64,000 bases of DNA, taken from NCBI GenBank assembly GCA_009760855.2, contig WPIO01000216.1, forward strand, positions 1-64,000, given 5' to 3'. The translations under genes were made by a program, and so were the position numbers. This document shows positions 1 through 14,640 of this stretch, one piece after another. The notes below the pieces were generated by a model, which was not told the origin of the DNA, ran no database searches, and worked only from the letters and a program-made list of their open reading frames with translations. How positions within the stretch are numbered: the stretch's first letter is position 1; each line of letters opens with the position of its first letter. Source of the DNA: Cristatella mucedo (lineage: Eukaryota > Bryozoa > Phylactolaemata > Cristatellidae).

Positions 1-1005
1 TGTTTGCTTGACAAGGGATTTATGTTCGAAACCTTCGTAGTAAAGTCACCATCGTTTTGAAGTTGAATTGAATGATTGTGGCTTGTCAGGGGTCCTTTGA
101 CGAATGGTTTGGTTAAGACTCGCTATAGATGTCGAGTTTTTCGAACAGGCTCGCCTCTGCTGGGTGCCGTAATGACAATTATGTTGATCAAGCAAATCCT
201 GCGGCAAGGTCTTTGTGTGGAGTCTGTTCACACTGTGTGGCTTTTGCATCAGTGTGTTTGAGTTCCCTGCATCACATTGCCTTTGTGAGTCAACTAAGAA
301 GAGGTGGATGGCAATGTTATTGTTTGCCAAGATTTTCTCAACACACTCATCAGATGGACTTATTATTAATAGGTACGTTAATTTTATTGAATTGTAATCA
401 GCTCATTGCCAATGCATTGTTTGGATGTGTTTGCTTGACAAAACGATTTTCAATAGTTAAACCCCGAGATATAAAAATAAAATCAGAAGTTGAATGCTCA
501 CAATTTATATCACAGGTGTCCTTGACGAACGGCTGCCATTTGGTTAAGACGATTATAGTCGAATTCTGCTTTTCACCACTGATCGTTGTGCGCCGCCATG
601 ACATCATGTTAGATCGTCGTGGTACTTGCTATGCAAGGTCTTGCGGAGTCCGTTCATACTAAAAGGTATCTCAGTGTGCTTAATCTTTCTGACGCCCCAG
701 TAGAGTCAACTCGAGGGAGCTGGATGTTACCAGCAGGTCGGCCAGCGGTGGTCGTTTCGATTACATGACGATGATCCCGTTATCGTTCCGGCCGAGAGTA
801 GTATGCCTGAATTGTAGTCACTTTTGCCAATGCATCCGTGTGCTCTGCAGCCAGGTTTGACAAGCGATCTCAACGTTCTGAACCTCCGTAGTGTCGCCAT
901 TGTTGCGCTGGATTGAGTTTATCAGTGGTTTGACAGGTGTTCCGATGAACGGCTTGCTAGGAATTACTATAGCAATCGAGCGTTTCCGATAGGCTCGCCC
1001 TCTTT

Positions 1006-1252
1006 GAGTTCCGCATCACGTCGCCTAGCTGAGTCAACTGAGAGGAGCTGGATGGCACAAGGCGGTCGGAAGAGAATTTCTCGAATACACTCATCGATGG
1101 ACTTGTTATTGTGTAGGTACGTTGAATTCATTGAATTGTAATCACTATAGCCACTGCATCGCTTGGCTGTGTTTGCTGTACAAACATTTTCAATAGTGTT
1201 CAAACCTTTGTAACCTCGCAATCGTTTTAGAAGCTGGAATGAGTTTCACAGT
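1006..1252. repeat. Rare satellite variant block, left copy
   Basis: This block runs from gagttccgcatcacg to gagtttcacagtg and carries several rare variants together: aagagaatttctcg, gttattgtgtaggtacg, cactatagccactgc, gctgtacaaacattttc and gttcaaaccttt. By eye it is identical to 36,966-37,212 over about 247 bp, although the two lie 36 kb apart. Confidence 0.85.
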
Positions 1253-2719
1253 GACATCACAGGTGTCTCGACGAACGGCTACTTGGTTAAGACTACTATA
1301 GAAGTCGAATTTTTCCAACACTATCGACTGCTGAGTGCCGCCATGACATTATGTTAGATCGTCGTGTACTTGCTAGGCAAGGTCTTGCAGAGTCCGTTCA
1401 CACTGGGTGCTGTATCTCAGTGTGCTTGAATTCCGCATCACGTCGCCTAGCTGAGTCAGCTGAAAGGAGCTGGATGTTACAAGGAGGTCGGCCGCGTGTC
1501 GCTCGATTACACTCATCGATAGACTCTTTATCGTTCCGGTACGTGGAGTAAGTCGAATTGTGATCCATTTTGCCACTGCATTCGTCGGCTCTGTTTGCTT
1601 GACAAGCGATCTCAAAGTGTTCGAACCTCCGTATTGTCGCCATCGTTTTGGAAGATGAATTGTGTTTATCAGTGGCATGTCAGGGGTCTTGACGAACGGC
1701 TACTTGGTTAAGACTACTATATATATCGAGTTTTTCCGACAGGCTCGCCCGTTGGGTGCTGCAATGAAACTATGTTAGATCGCTGTGAACTTGCTATGCA
1801 AGGTCTTGCGGAGTCCGTTCACACTGGGTGCTGTATCTCAGTGTGCTTGAATTCCGCATCACGTCGCCTAGCTGAGTCAACTGAGAGGAGCTGGATGTTA
1901 CAAGGAGGTCGGCCATGTGTCGCTCGATTACACTCATCGGTGGACTCGTTATCGTTCCGGTACGTGGAGTAAGTCGAATTGTGATCCATTTTGCCACTGC
2001 ATTCGGCGGCTCTGTTTGCTTGACAAGCGATCTCAAAGCGTTCGAACCTCCGTAGTGTCGCCATCGTTTTGGAAGCTGAATTGAGTTTATCAGTGGCTTG
2101 TCAGGGGTCTTGACGAACGGCTACTTGGTTAAGACTACTATATCAATCGAGTTTTTCCGAGAGGCTCGCCTGCTGGGTGCTGCAATGACACTATGTTAGA
2201 TCGCTGTAAACTTGCTATGCAAGGTCTTGCTCAGTCTGTTCACACTGTGTGCTTTACATCCGTGTCTTTGAATTCCAGCATCACGTCGCCTTGCTCTGTC
2301 AACTGAGAGGAGGTTGATGGCACATGGGGCTCGGCCGAGATTTTCTCAATTACACTCATCGATGGACTTGTTATTGTTGAATTGTAATCACTATTGCCAC
2401 TGCATTGCTTTGCTGTGTTTACTTGACAGGCGATTTCAATAGTGGTTGAACCTTCGTAACCTCCCAATCGTTTTAGAAGCTGCAATGATTTTCACAGTGG
2501 CACACATAGGTGTCTTGACAAACGGCTACTTGGTTAAGACTACTATAGAAGTCGAATTTTGCCAACACTCTCGACTGCTGAGTGCCGCCATGAAATTATG
2601 ATAGATCGTCGTGTACTTGCTAGGCAAGGTCTTGCAGAGTCCGTTCACAGTGGGTGCTGTATCTCAGTGTGCTTAAATTCCGCATCACGTCGCCTAGCTG
2701 AGTCGACTGAGAGGAGCTG

Positions 2720-4180
2720 GATGTTTACAAGGAGGTCATGTCCGTGGTCGCTCAGTATTACTTCTAAATCGATGGACTCGTTACACATGTTCCGGTAGTG
2801 AGTAGTCGAATGTGATCCCTGTTGCCACTAAAGCATTCGTCAGGCTCTGTTTTGACTTACAAGCGATCCTCAAAGTGTTCCGAACCTCCGTGTGTCGCCA
2901 TCGTTTTGCAAGCTGAATGAATCTATCCGTGGCTGTGCAGGGTCCTTGACGAACGGCTACTTTGAAGGAAGATCTACTATAGCAGTCGGAGTGTTTTCAA
3001 CATGTCTCGCCTCGCTGTCGTGCAATGACATCGTGTTAGATCGCTGTCAACTGCATGCTAAAGGTCTTGTGCGTCCGTTCACACTGCGTTCTGGTACATT
3101 CCGTGTGCTTTGAATTCCGCATCACGTCGCGAAGTCTGTCAACTTAGAGGAGCTGGATGCTATCATGAGAGCATACGGCCGTGACTGTCGCTGCGGGATT
3201 ACACTCATCGATGGACCCGTTATCGTTCTGGTACGTGGATGCGTTGAATTGTAGTCCCTATGCCACTGCATTCGGGTTCTGGCTGTGTTTGCTTTGACAA
3301 GGGATCACTAGTGGGTCGAACCTTCGTAACGTCCCACACGTTTTAGAAGCTGCATTGAGTCACAAGTGGCATCGTCAGGGTCGTCGACGAAACGGCTACA
3401 TTTGCTGAGACTACTTTTGAATGTCGAGTCCGACAGGCTCGCCTCGCTGGGTGCTGCAATGGACACCATTGTTAGAATCGCTGTACTCGCTATGCAAGGT
3501 TCCTTCGAGTCCCGTCTCACACTCGTGATGCTTTCTACATCAGTGTCGTTTGAGTCTCCGCATCCCATCGCCTAGGTGGGTCAACTTAAAGAAGAGGTGG
3601 ATGCCACAATGAGGTCGGCCACGATTCTTTCTCGATTTCACTCACCGATAGACGTGTACATGTTTCGTACGTTTGTACAATTCATTTGAGATTTGTAAAT
3701 CACTATTGCCACTGCATTGCTTGAGCTGTGCTTTGCTGACAAGCGATTTCCAATAGTGTTGGAACCTGTCGTATATGTCGCACCGTTTTAGAAGCTGGAA
3801 TGTAGTTTCACATGTGCAGGTACAGGTGTCTCGACGAACGGCTACTTGCTGGCACTACTTAGAAGTCGATGCCAACGCTCTCGACTGCTGAGTGCACAAG
3901 CCATGACATCATGTTAGCATCGTGTACTTGCTAGGCGAGTCTTGCGGAGTCCGTTCACACTGGGTGCTGTATCTCAGTGTGGTGTAATTCCGCATGACGT
4001 CGCCTAGCTGAGTCAACTGAGAGGAGCTGGATGTTTACAAGGAGGTCGCCATGTGGCGCTCGATTACACTCATCGATGAACTCGTTATCGTTCCGGACGT
4101 GGATGTAAGTCGAATTGTAGATCATTTTGCACACATGCATTCGTGGCTCTGTTTGCTTGACAAGCGATCTCAAAGTGTTC
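2720..4180. repeat. Indel-rich patch in satellite zone 1
   Basis: Monomers here match the satellite but carry frequent single-base insertions and deletions, for example around 2,740-2,850, 3,160-3,260 and 3,640-3,790. The flanks on both sides are much cleaner. The texture resembles the long noisy zone at 16.9-32.5 kb, so poor local consensus quality is a likely cause. Confidence 0.6.
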
Positions 4181-7100
4181 GAACCTCCGTGTGCTCGCCA
4201 TTGTTTTTGGAAGCTTAATTGAGTTTATCAGTGGCATGTCAGGGGTCTTGACGAACGGCTACTTGGTTAGGACTACTATATATATCGAGTTTTTCCGACA
4301 GGCTCGCCCGTTGGGTGCTGCAATGACATCATGTTAGATCGTTGTGTACTTGCTATGCAAGGTCTGCTCGAGTCTGTTCACACTGTGTGCTTTTCCATCG
4401 TGTCGTTTGAGTTCTGCATCACATCCGCCTAGGTGAGTCAACTGAGAAGAGGTGTGATGGCACAAGAGCTCGGCCAAGATTTTCTCGATTTAACTCATCG
4501 ATAAACTTGTCATTGTTCAGGTACGTTGAATTCATTGAATTGTAATCACTATTGCCACTGCATCGCTTGGCTGTGTTTGCTTTACAAGCATTTTCAATAG
4601 TGTTCGAACCTTTGATACTGTTGCTATCGTTTTAGAAGCTGGAATGTAGTTTCACAGTGGCATCACAGGTGTCTCCACACACGGCTGCATGGTTAGGACT
4701 ACTATAGAAGTCGAATTTTTTTAAGGCTCTCGACTGCTGAGTGCCGCCATGACATCATGTGAGATCCTCGTGTACTTGCTATGCAAGCTCTTGCGGAGTC
4801 CGTTCACACTGGGCGCTATATCTCAGTGACTTGAATTCCGCATCACGTCGCCTAGCTGAGTCAACGGAGAGGCGCTGGATCTTACAAGGCGGTCGGCCAT
4901 GTCTCGCTCGATTACACTTATCGATGGACTCGTTTATCGTTCCGCCGTGTAGTATGTCGAATTGTAGATCACTTTTGCCACTGCATTCGCTGGCTCTGTT
5001 TGCTTGACAAGCGATCTCAAATTGTTCGAACCGCCGTAGTGTCGCCATCGTTTTGGAAGCTGAATTGAGTTTATCAGTGGCTTGTCAAGGGTCTTGACGA
5101 ACGGCTACTTGGTTAAGACTACTATATCAATCGAGTTTTTTCGACAGGCTCGCCTGCTGGGTGCTGCAATAACACAATCTTGGATCGCTGTGAACTTGCT
5201 TTTGCAAGGTCTGGGAGTCCGTTCACACGGTGCTGCATCTCAGTGTGCTTGAATGCCGCATCACGTCGCGTAGCTGGGTCAACTGAGAGGAGCTGGATGT
5301 TACAAGGAGGTCGGCCATGTGTCGCTCGATTACACTCTATCGATGGACTCGTTATCGTTCCGGTACGTGAAAGTAAGTCGTATGGTAGTCTCTTTTGCCA
5401 CTGCATTCGTCGTGTGTTTACTAACAGGGATCACAAAAGTGTTCAAACCTTCGTAGTGTCACGATCGTTTTGGAAGCTGAATTGAGTTTATCAGTGGCTT
5501 GTCAGGGTGTCTCGAACGGCTACTTGGTTAAGACTACTATAGAAGTCAAGTTTTGCCAACAGTCTCGGCGGCTGGGTGCCGCCAGCGACATCATGTTAGA
5601 TCGTCGTGCACTTGCTATGATGCTAGTCTTGCGGAGTCCGTTCAAACTGGGTGCTGTATCTCCAGTGTGCTTGAATTCCGCATCACGTCGCCTAGCTGAG
5701 TCAACTGAGAGGAGGTCGATGTTGCAAGGAGGTCAGCCATGTGTCGCCTCGATTACACCTATCGATGGTCTCGTTATCGTTCCGGGCCGTGTAGTATGTC
5801 GAATTTTAGTCACTTTTGCCACTGCATTCGTGTGCTCTGTTTGCTTGACAAGCGATCTCAAAGTTTTCGAACCACCGTAGTGTCGCCATTGTTTTGGAAG
5901 CTAAATGGAGTTTATCAGTGGCTTGACAGGGTCTATGACGAACGGCTACCTAAGACTACTATAGCAATCGAGTTTTTCCGACCAGGCTCGCCTGCTGGGT
6001 GCCGCAATGACACCATGTTAGATCGCTGTAAACTTGCTATGCAAGGTCTTACGGAGTCTGTTCACACTGTGTGCTTTTACATCAGTGTGTTTGAGTTCCG
6101 CATCACATCGCCTAGGTGGGTCAACTGAGAGGAGGTTGATGGCACATGGGGCTCGGCCGAGATTTTCTCAATTACACTCATCGATGGACTTGTTATTGTT
6201 CAGGTACGTTGAATTCATTGAATTGTAATCACTATTGCCACTGCATTGCTTGGACGTGTTTGCTTGACAAGCGATTTCAATAGTGTTGGAACCTTCGTAA
6301 TGTCGCAATCGTTTTAGAAGCTGGAATGAGTTTCACAGTGGCATCACAGGTGTCTCGACGAACGGCTACTTGGTTAAGACTACTATAGAAGTCGAATTTT
6401 TCCAACACTCTCGCACACTGGGTGCTGTATCTCAGTGTGCTTGAATTCCGCATCACGTCGCCTAGCTGAGTCAACTGAGAGGAGCTGGATGTTACAAGGA
6501 GGTCGGCCATGTGTCGCTCGATTACACTCATCGATGGACTCGTTATCGTTCCGGGCCGTGTAGTATGTCGAATTTTAGTCACTTTTGCCACTGCATTCGT
6601 GTGCTCTGTTTGCTTGACAAGCGATCTCAAAGTTTTCGAACCACCGTAGTGTCGCCATTGTTTTGGAAGCTAAATGGAGTTTATCAGTGGCTTGACAGGG
6701 GTCTTGACGAACGGCTACTTGGTTAAGACTACTATAGCAATCGAGTTTTTCCGACAGGCTCGCCTGCTGAGTGCCGCCATGACATCATGTTAGATCGTCG
6801 TGTACTTGCTAGGCAAGGTCTTGCGGAGTCCGTTCACACTGGGTGCTGAATCTCAGTGTGCTTGAATTCCGCATCACGTCGCCTAGCTGAGTCAACTGAG
6901 AGGAGCTGAATGTTACAAGGAGGTCGGCCACGTGTCGCTCGATTATACCTATCGATGCACTCGTTATCGTTCCGGTACGTGGAGTAAGTCGAATTGTGAG
7001 TGATCCAGTTTTTCCGACAGGCTCGCTCGCTGGGTGCTGCAATGACACCATGTTAGATCGCTGTAAACTTGCTATGCAAGGTCTTGCGGAGTCTGTTCAC

Positions 7101-10100
7101 ACTGTGTGCTTTTACATCAGAGTGTTTGAGTTCCGCATCACATTGCCTAGGTGAGTCAACTGAGAGGAGGTGGATGGCTCAAGGAGGTCGGCCAAGATTT
7201 ACTCGATTACACTCATCAATGGACTTGTTATTGTTCAGGTACGTTGAATTCATTGAATTGTAATCACTATTGCCACTGCATTGCTTGGCTGTGTTTGTTT
7301 GACAAGCGATTTCAATAGTGTTCGAACCTTTGTAACCTCGCAATCGTTTTAGAAGCTGGAATGAAATTCACAGTGGCATCAGAGGTTTTCTCGACTGAAC
7401 GGCGACTTGGTTAGGACTACTATAGAAGTCGAATTTTTTAAGGCTCTCGACTGCTGAGTGCCGCCATGACAACAAGCAGGTCGGCCATGTGTCGCTCGAT
7501 TACACTTATCGATGGACTCGTTATCGTTCCGGGCCGTGTAGTATGTCGAATTTTAGTCACTTTTGCCACTGCATTCGTGTGCTCTGTTTGCTTGACAAGC
7601 GATCTCAAAGTTTTCGAACCACCGTAGTGTCGCCATTGTTTTGGAAGCTAAATGGAGTTTATCAGTGGCTTGACAGGGGTCTTGACGGGCAACTGCCTGG
7701 TTAGGACTACTATAGCAAATCGAGTTTTTCCGACAGGCTCGCCTGCTGGGTGCTGCAATGACACCATGTTAGATCGCTGTGAACTGCTACTGCAAGGTGT
7801 TGCGGAGTCTGTTCTACACGTGTGCTTTTTCCATCAGTGTGTTTGAGTTCTGCATCACATCGCCTAGGTGAGTCAACTGAGAAGAAGTGGATGGCACAAG
7901 AAGGTCGGCCAAGATGTTCTCGAATACACTCATCGATGGACTTATTATTGTTCAGGTACGTTGAATTCATTGAATTGTAATCACTATTGCCACTGCATTG
8001 CTTGGACGTGTTTGCTTGACAAGCGATTTCAATGATAGTTGGAACCTTCGATATGTCGTAATCGTTTTGTAGCTGGAATGAGTTTCACAGTGGCATCACA
8101 GGTGTCTCGACGAACGGCTACTTGGTTAAGACTACTATAGAAGTCGAATTTTGCGAACACTCTCGACTGCTGAGTGCTGCCATGACATCATGTTAGATCG
8201 TCGTGTACTTGCTATGCAAGGTCTTGCAGAGTCCGTTCACACTGGGTGCTGTATCTCTGTGTGCTTGAATTCCGCATCACGTGGCCTAGCTGAGTCAAGG
8301 CAAGGTCTTGCGGAGTCCGTTCACACTGAATGCTGTATCTCAGTGTGCTTGAATTCCGCATCACGTCGCCTAGCTGAGTCAACTGAGAGGAGCTGGATGT
8401 TACAAGGAGGTCGTCCATGTGTCTCTCGATTACACTCATCGATGGACTCGTTATCGTTCTGGTACGTGGATTAAGTCGAATGGTGAGTCTCTTTTGCCAC
8501 TGCATTCGTCGGCTCTGTTTGCTTGACAAGGGATCGCAAAGTGTTCGAACCTTCGTAGTGTCACCATCGTTTTGGAAGCTGAATTGAGTTTATCAGTGGC
8601 TTGTCAGGGTCTCGGCGAACGGCTACTTGGTTAAGACTACTATAGATGTCGAGTTTTTCCGACAGGCTCGATCGCTGGCGTGCTGCCATGACATCATGTT
8701 AGATCGCTGTAAACTTGCTATGCAAGGTCTTGCGGAGTCTGTTCCCACTGTGTGCTTTTACATCAGTGTGTTTGAGTTCTGCATCACATTGCCTTTGTGA
8801 GTCAACTAAGAAGAGGTGGATGGCACAAGAAGGTCGGCCAAGATTTTTCTCGAATACACTCACCGATGGACTTATTATTGTTCAGTACGTTGAATTCATT
8901 GATTTGTGAAATCACCATTGCCACTGCATTGCTTGGACGTGTTTGCTTCACGAGCGATTTTCAATAGTGTTGGAACCTTCGATATGTTGCAATCGTTTTA
9001 GAAGCTGAATGTAATTCACAGTGGCATCACAGGTTTCTCGACGAACGGCTGCTTGGTTAAGACTACTATAGAAGTCGAGTTTTTCCAACACTCTCGACTG
9101 CTGAGTGCCGCCATGACATCATGTTAGATCGTCGTGTACTTGCTAGGCAAGGTCTTGCGGAGTCCGTTCACACTGTGTGCTGCATCTCAGTGTGCTTGAA
9201 TTCCCCATCACGTCGCCTAGCTGAGTCAACTGAGAGGAGCTGGATGGTACAAGGAGGTCGGCCATGTGTCGCTCGATTACACTTATCGATGGACTGGTTT
9301 TCGTTCCGGTACGTGGAGTATGTCGAATTGTAGTCATTTTTGCCACTGCATTCGTTGGCTCTGTGCATGTCAAGCGATCTCAAAGTGTTCGAACCTCCAT
9401 AGTGTCGCCATTGTTTTGGAAGCTGAATTGAGTTTATCAGTGGCTTGACAGGGGTCTCGACGAACGGCTACTTGGTTAAGACTACTATAGCAGTCGAGTT
9501 TTGCCAACAGTCTCGCCTGCTGGGGTCTGCAATGACACTATGTTAGATCGCTGTAAACTTGCTATGCAAGGTCTTGCGGAGTCTGTTCACACTGTGTGCT
9601 TTATCTCAGTGTGCTTGAATTCCGCATCACGTCGCCTAGCTGAGTCAACTGAGAGGAGCTGAATGTTACAAGGAGGTCGGCCACGTGTCGCTCGATTATA
9701 CCTATCGATGCACTCGTTATCGTTCCGGTACGTGGAGTAAGTCGAATTGTGATCCATTTTGCCACTGCATTTGTCGGCTCTGTTTGCTTGACAAGCGATC
9801 ACAGTGTTCGAACCTTCGTAGTGTCACCATCGTTTTGGAAGCTGAATTGAGTTTATCAGTGGCTTGTCAGGGTCTCGGCGAACGGCTACTTGGTTAAGAC
9901 TACTATAGATGTCGAGTTTTTCCGACAGGCTCGATCGCTGGGTGCTGTACGACACCATGTTAAATCGCTGTAAAACTTGCTATGCAAGCGTCTTACGGAG
10001 TCTGTTCACACTGTGTGCTTTTACATCAGTGTGTTTGAGTTCCGCATCACATCGCCTAGGTGAGTCAACTAAGAGGAGGTGGATGGCACAAGAAGGTCGG

Positions 10101-10149
10101 CCAAGATTTTCTCGATATCACTCATCGATAAACTTGTCATTGTTCAGGT

Positions 10150-10620
10150 ACGTTGAATTCATTTGAATTGTAATCATCTATTGCCACTGCATTGCTTGGA
10201 CGTGTTTGCTTTCACAAGCGGTTTCAATAGTGTTTTTCGAAACCTTTGTAACCCCTTAGCAATCGGTTTTAGAAGTGACCATGTGTAATGAGCCTCCCTT
10301 GCACAGTTGGATCACAGGGGTCGACAAACACGGTGATGTTGCAACCGCCTTTCGGTTTATACGCACTACTTATGGAAGTCGAGTTTTTTCCCAACAACTC
10401 TCGGAACTGGAGTCCGCATTGAAATCATGGATTGATCGTCGTTGTCCCTACGCCTAACCCCCCGGCAGGGTTTGGGGAGTCGTTTCAACTGGGTGCTGAA
10501 TTTCCAGTGTGCGTGAATTCGCCATCACGTCGCCTAGCTGAGTCAACTGAGAGGAGCTGGATATTACAAGGAGGTCGGCCATGTGACGCGCGATTACACG
10601 CATCGATGGAATCGTTATCG
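10150..10620. repeat. Indel-rich, diverged satellite monomer
   Basis: This stretch keeps the satellite order of blocks but is locally scrambled, most of all at 10,230-10,480, where homopolymer-like insertions and replaced bases hide the usual ttcacagtggcatcacagg block. The flanking monomers are normal. A local error patch or an old monomer would both fit. Confidence 0.55.
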
Positions 10621-12499
10621 TTCCGGGCCGTGTACTATGTCGAATTGTTAGTCACTTTTGCCACTGCATTCGTGTGCTCTGTTTGCTTGACAAGCGATCT
10701 CAAAGTGTTCGAACCTCCGTAGTGTCGCCATCGTTTTGGAAGCTGAATTGAGTTTATCAGTGGCTTGTCAGGGGTCTTGACGAACGGCTACTTGGTTAAG
10801 ACTACTATATCAATCGAGTTTTTCCGAGAGGCTCGCCTGCTGGGTGCTGCAATGACACCATGTTAGATCGCTGTAAACTTGCTATGCAAGGTCTTGCGGA
10901 GTCTGTTCACACTGTGGCTTTTCCATCGTGTTTGAGTTCCGCATCACATCGCCTAGGTGAGGCAACTGAGAGGCGGTGGATGGCTCCAGAAGGTCGGCCA
11001 AGATTTTCTCAATTACACTCATCGATGGACTTGTTATTGTTCAGGAACGTTGAATTCATTGAATTGTAATCACTATTGCCACTGCATTGCTTTGATGTGT
11101 TTACTTGACAGGCGATTTCAATAGTGGTTGAACCTTCGATATGCTTTGCTATCGTTTTAGAAGCTGCAATGATTTTCACAGTGGCACACATAGGTGTCTT
11201 GACAAACGGCTACTTGGTTAAGACTACTATAGAAGTCGAATTTTGCCAACACTCTCGACTGCTGAGTGCCGCCATGAAATCATGTTAGATCGTCGTGTAC
11301 TTGCTAGGCAAGGTCTTGCAGAGTCCGTTCACACTGGGTGCTGTATCTCAGTGTGCTTGAATTCCGCATCACGTCGCCTAGCTGAGTCAACTGAGAGGAG
11401 CTGGATGTTACAAGCAGGTCGGCCATGTGTCGCTCGATTGCACTCACCGATGAACTCGTTATCGTTCTGGTACGTGGAGTAAGTCGAATTGTAATCCATT
11501 TTGCCACTGCATTCGTCGGCTCTGTTTGCTTGACAAGCGATCTCAAAGTGTTCGAACCTACGTAGTGTCGCAGGGGTCTTGACGAACGGCTACTTGGTTA
11601 AGACTACTATATATATCGAGTTTTTCCGACAGGCTCGCCCGTTGGGTGCTGCAATGACACTATGTTAGATCGCTGTGAACTTGCTATGCAAGGTCTTGCG
11701 GAGTCCGTTCACACTGGGTGCTGTATCTCAATGTGCTTGAATTCCGCATCACGTCGCCTAGCTGAGTCAACTGAGAGGAGCTGGATGTTACAAGGAGGTC
11801 GGCCATGTGTCGCTCGATTACACTCATCGATGGACTCGTTATTGTTCCGGTACGTGGAATAAGTCGATATGGTAGTCTCTTTTTGCCACTGCATTCGTCG
11901 GCTCTGTTTGCTTTAACAAGGGATCTACAAAGTGTTCAAACCTTCGTAGTGTCACGATCGTTTTGGAAGCTAAATGGAGTTTATCAGTGGCTTGACAGGG
12001 GTCTCGACGAACGGCTACTTGGTTAAGACTACTATAGCAATCGAGTTTTTCCGACAGGCTCGCCTGCTGGGTGCTACAATGACACCATGTTAGATCGCTG
12101 TGAACTTGCTATGCAAGGTCTTGCAGAGTCTGTTCACACTGTGTGCTTTTACATCAGTGTGTTTGAGTTCTGCATCACATCGCCTAGGTGAGTCAACTGA
12201 GAAGAAGTGGATGGCACAAGAAGGTCGGCCAAGATGTTCTCGAATACACTCATCGATGGACTTATTATTGTTCAGGTACGTTGAATTCATTGAATTGTAA
12301 TCACTATTGCCACTGCATTGCTTGGACGTGTTTGCTTGACAAGCGATTTCAATAGTGTTGGAACCTTCGATATGTCGCAATCGTTTTAGAAGCTGGAATG
12401 AGTTTCACAGTGGCATCACAGGTGTCTCGACGAACGGCTACTTGGTTAAGACTACTATAGAAGTCGAATTTTGCGAACACTCTCGACTGCTGAGTGCTG

Positions 12500-14640
12500 C
12501 CATGACATCATGTTAGATCGTCGTGTAGAGGTCTTGCGGAGTCCGTTCACACTGGGTGCTGTATCTCAGTGTGCTTGAATTCCGCATCACGTCGCCTAGC
12601 TGAGTCAACTGAGAGGAGCTGGATGTTACAAGGAGGTCGGCCATGTGTCGCTCGATTATACCACTATAGAATTCGAGTTGTTCCAACCTTCCTCCCTGCT
12701 GGTGCTGCAAGACGCTATGTTAGATCTTTTGAGAGCTGTTTATGCAGGCTTGCGGAGTCCGTTCACACTGTGTGCTGTATTCCGTGTGCTTTGCAATCAG
12801 CATCACGTCGCCTAGCTCTTAAACTAAAAAGGAGGCGGTGGATGGCACAAGAGGATCGGCCAAGATTTTCAATCGATTACCCTTATCTATGGACTTGTTA
12901 TTGTTCAGGTACGTTGAATTCGTTGAATTGTAATCCCTATTGCCACTGCATTCATGTTGGCGTGTTTGTTTTGACAAAGCGATTTCAATAGTGTTCGAAC
13001 CTTCGCAATCTCGCAATCGTTTTATAAGTTGAAATGAGTTTCACTGTGGCTTGTCAGGTGTCTCGACGAACGGCTACTTGGTTAGGACTACTATAGAAGT
13101 CGAATTTTTTTAAGGCTCTCGACTGCTGAGTGCCGCCATGACATCATGTGAGATCCTCGTGTACTTGCTATGCAAGCTCTTGCGGAGTCCGTTCACACTG
13201 GGCGCTATATCTCAGTGACTTGAATTCCGCATCACGTCGCCTAGCTGAGTCAGCTGAAGAGGAGCTGGATGGGTACAAGGGGTCAACCGCGTGTCGCTCG
13301 ATTACACTCATTGATGGACTCGTTATCGTTCCGGTACGTGGAGTAAGTCGAATTGTGATCCATTTTGCCACTGCATTCGTCGGCTCTGTTTGCTTGACAA
13401 GCGATCTCAAATTGTTCGAACCATCGTTGTCTAGTAATCGTTTTAGAAGCTAAAGGTGATTGGTTTTATGAAGCTGCATTGAATTTGTCCAGTGGCCTTA
13501 TCAGATGTCTCCGTGTTAGATCGTTGTGAACTTGCTATGCAAGGTCTTGCGGAGTCTGTTCACACTGTGTGCTGTTATCTCAGTGTGCTGACTTCGCCCA
13601 TCATCAAGTCGCCTGGCTCTGTCACTGTAGAGAGAGGTGGATGGCAACAAGGAGATCGGCGGCCGAGATTTCTCGATTACACTCATCGAATGACTTGTTT
13701 ATCGTTCAGTGTACGTTTGAATTCATTGAATGTAATCACTATTGCCACTGCATTCCTTGGCTTGTGTTTTCTTGACAGCGATTTCAATAGTGGTTGAACT
13801 TCGTTAACCTCGCAGTCGTTTTAGAAGGTGAATTGAGTTTTACAGTGGGTTATCAGATGTCTCGATGAACGGCTACTTGGTTAAGACTACTATATAAGTC
13901 GACTTTTTCCAACACTCCCGACTGCTGAGTGCTGCCATGACATCATGTTAGATCGTAGTGTACTTACTACGCCAGGTCTTGCGGATTCCGTTCACACTGT
14001 GTGCTGTATCTCAGTGTGCTTGAACTCCGCATCACGTCGCCTACCTGAGTCAAAACTGAAGAGGAGCTGTGATGGTACAAGGAGGTCGGCCGCGTGCATT
14101 ACACTCATCGATGGACTCGTTATCGTTCTGGTACGTGGAATAAATCGAACGGTAATCACTTTTGCAACTGCATTCGTTGGCTGTGTTTGCTTAACAAGCG
14201 ATTTAACACTGTGTTGCTGTACCTCAGTGTGCTTGAATATTGCATCACGTCACTGCTCGTCAACTGAGAGCAGGTGATGGCACAAGAAGGTCGGCCGAGA
14301 TTTTCTCGATTACACTCATCGATAGACTTGTTATCGTTCTGGTACGTCTAATTATTTGAACTGCAATCACTTTGCCATGGCATCCGTTGGCTGTTGGCTT
14401 GACAGGCGATTTCAATTATGTTTGAACCTCCGTTATCTCGCAGTCGTTTTAGAATTGATTGATTTTACAGTGTGTTTCAGATGTCCTCGATGACCTACTT
14501 GGTTAAGACTACTAATAGTCGACTTTTTCCACACCCCGACTGTGAGTGGCTGCATCCACATGTTAGCTCGTTTGTAGTTGTTCAGCAAGGTCTCAAAGTT
14601 TTCGAACCACCGTAGTGTCGCCATTGTTTTGGAAGCTAAA
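12500..14640. repeat. Rearranged satellite block with several monomer fusions
   Basis: Within about 2 kb the array shows several truncated units. A deletion joins cgtcgtgta to gaggtcttgcgg near 12,527. A jump from the cgctcgattat block to the ctatagaattcgag block lies near 12,660. A fusion joins gcgattt to aacactgtgttgc near 14,205, and a jump from cagcaaggtct to caaagttttcg lies near 14,590. Small indels are also frequent. This reads as a local cluster of unequal exchange or deletion, with poor consensus as an alternative. Confidence 0.6.
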
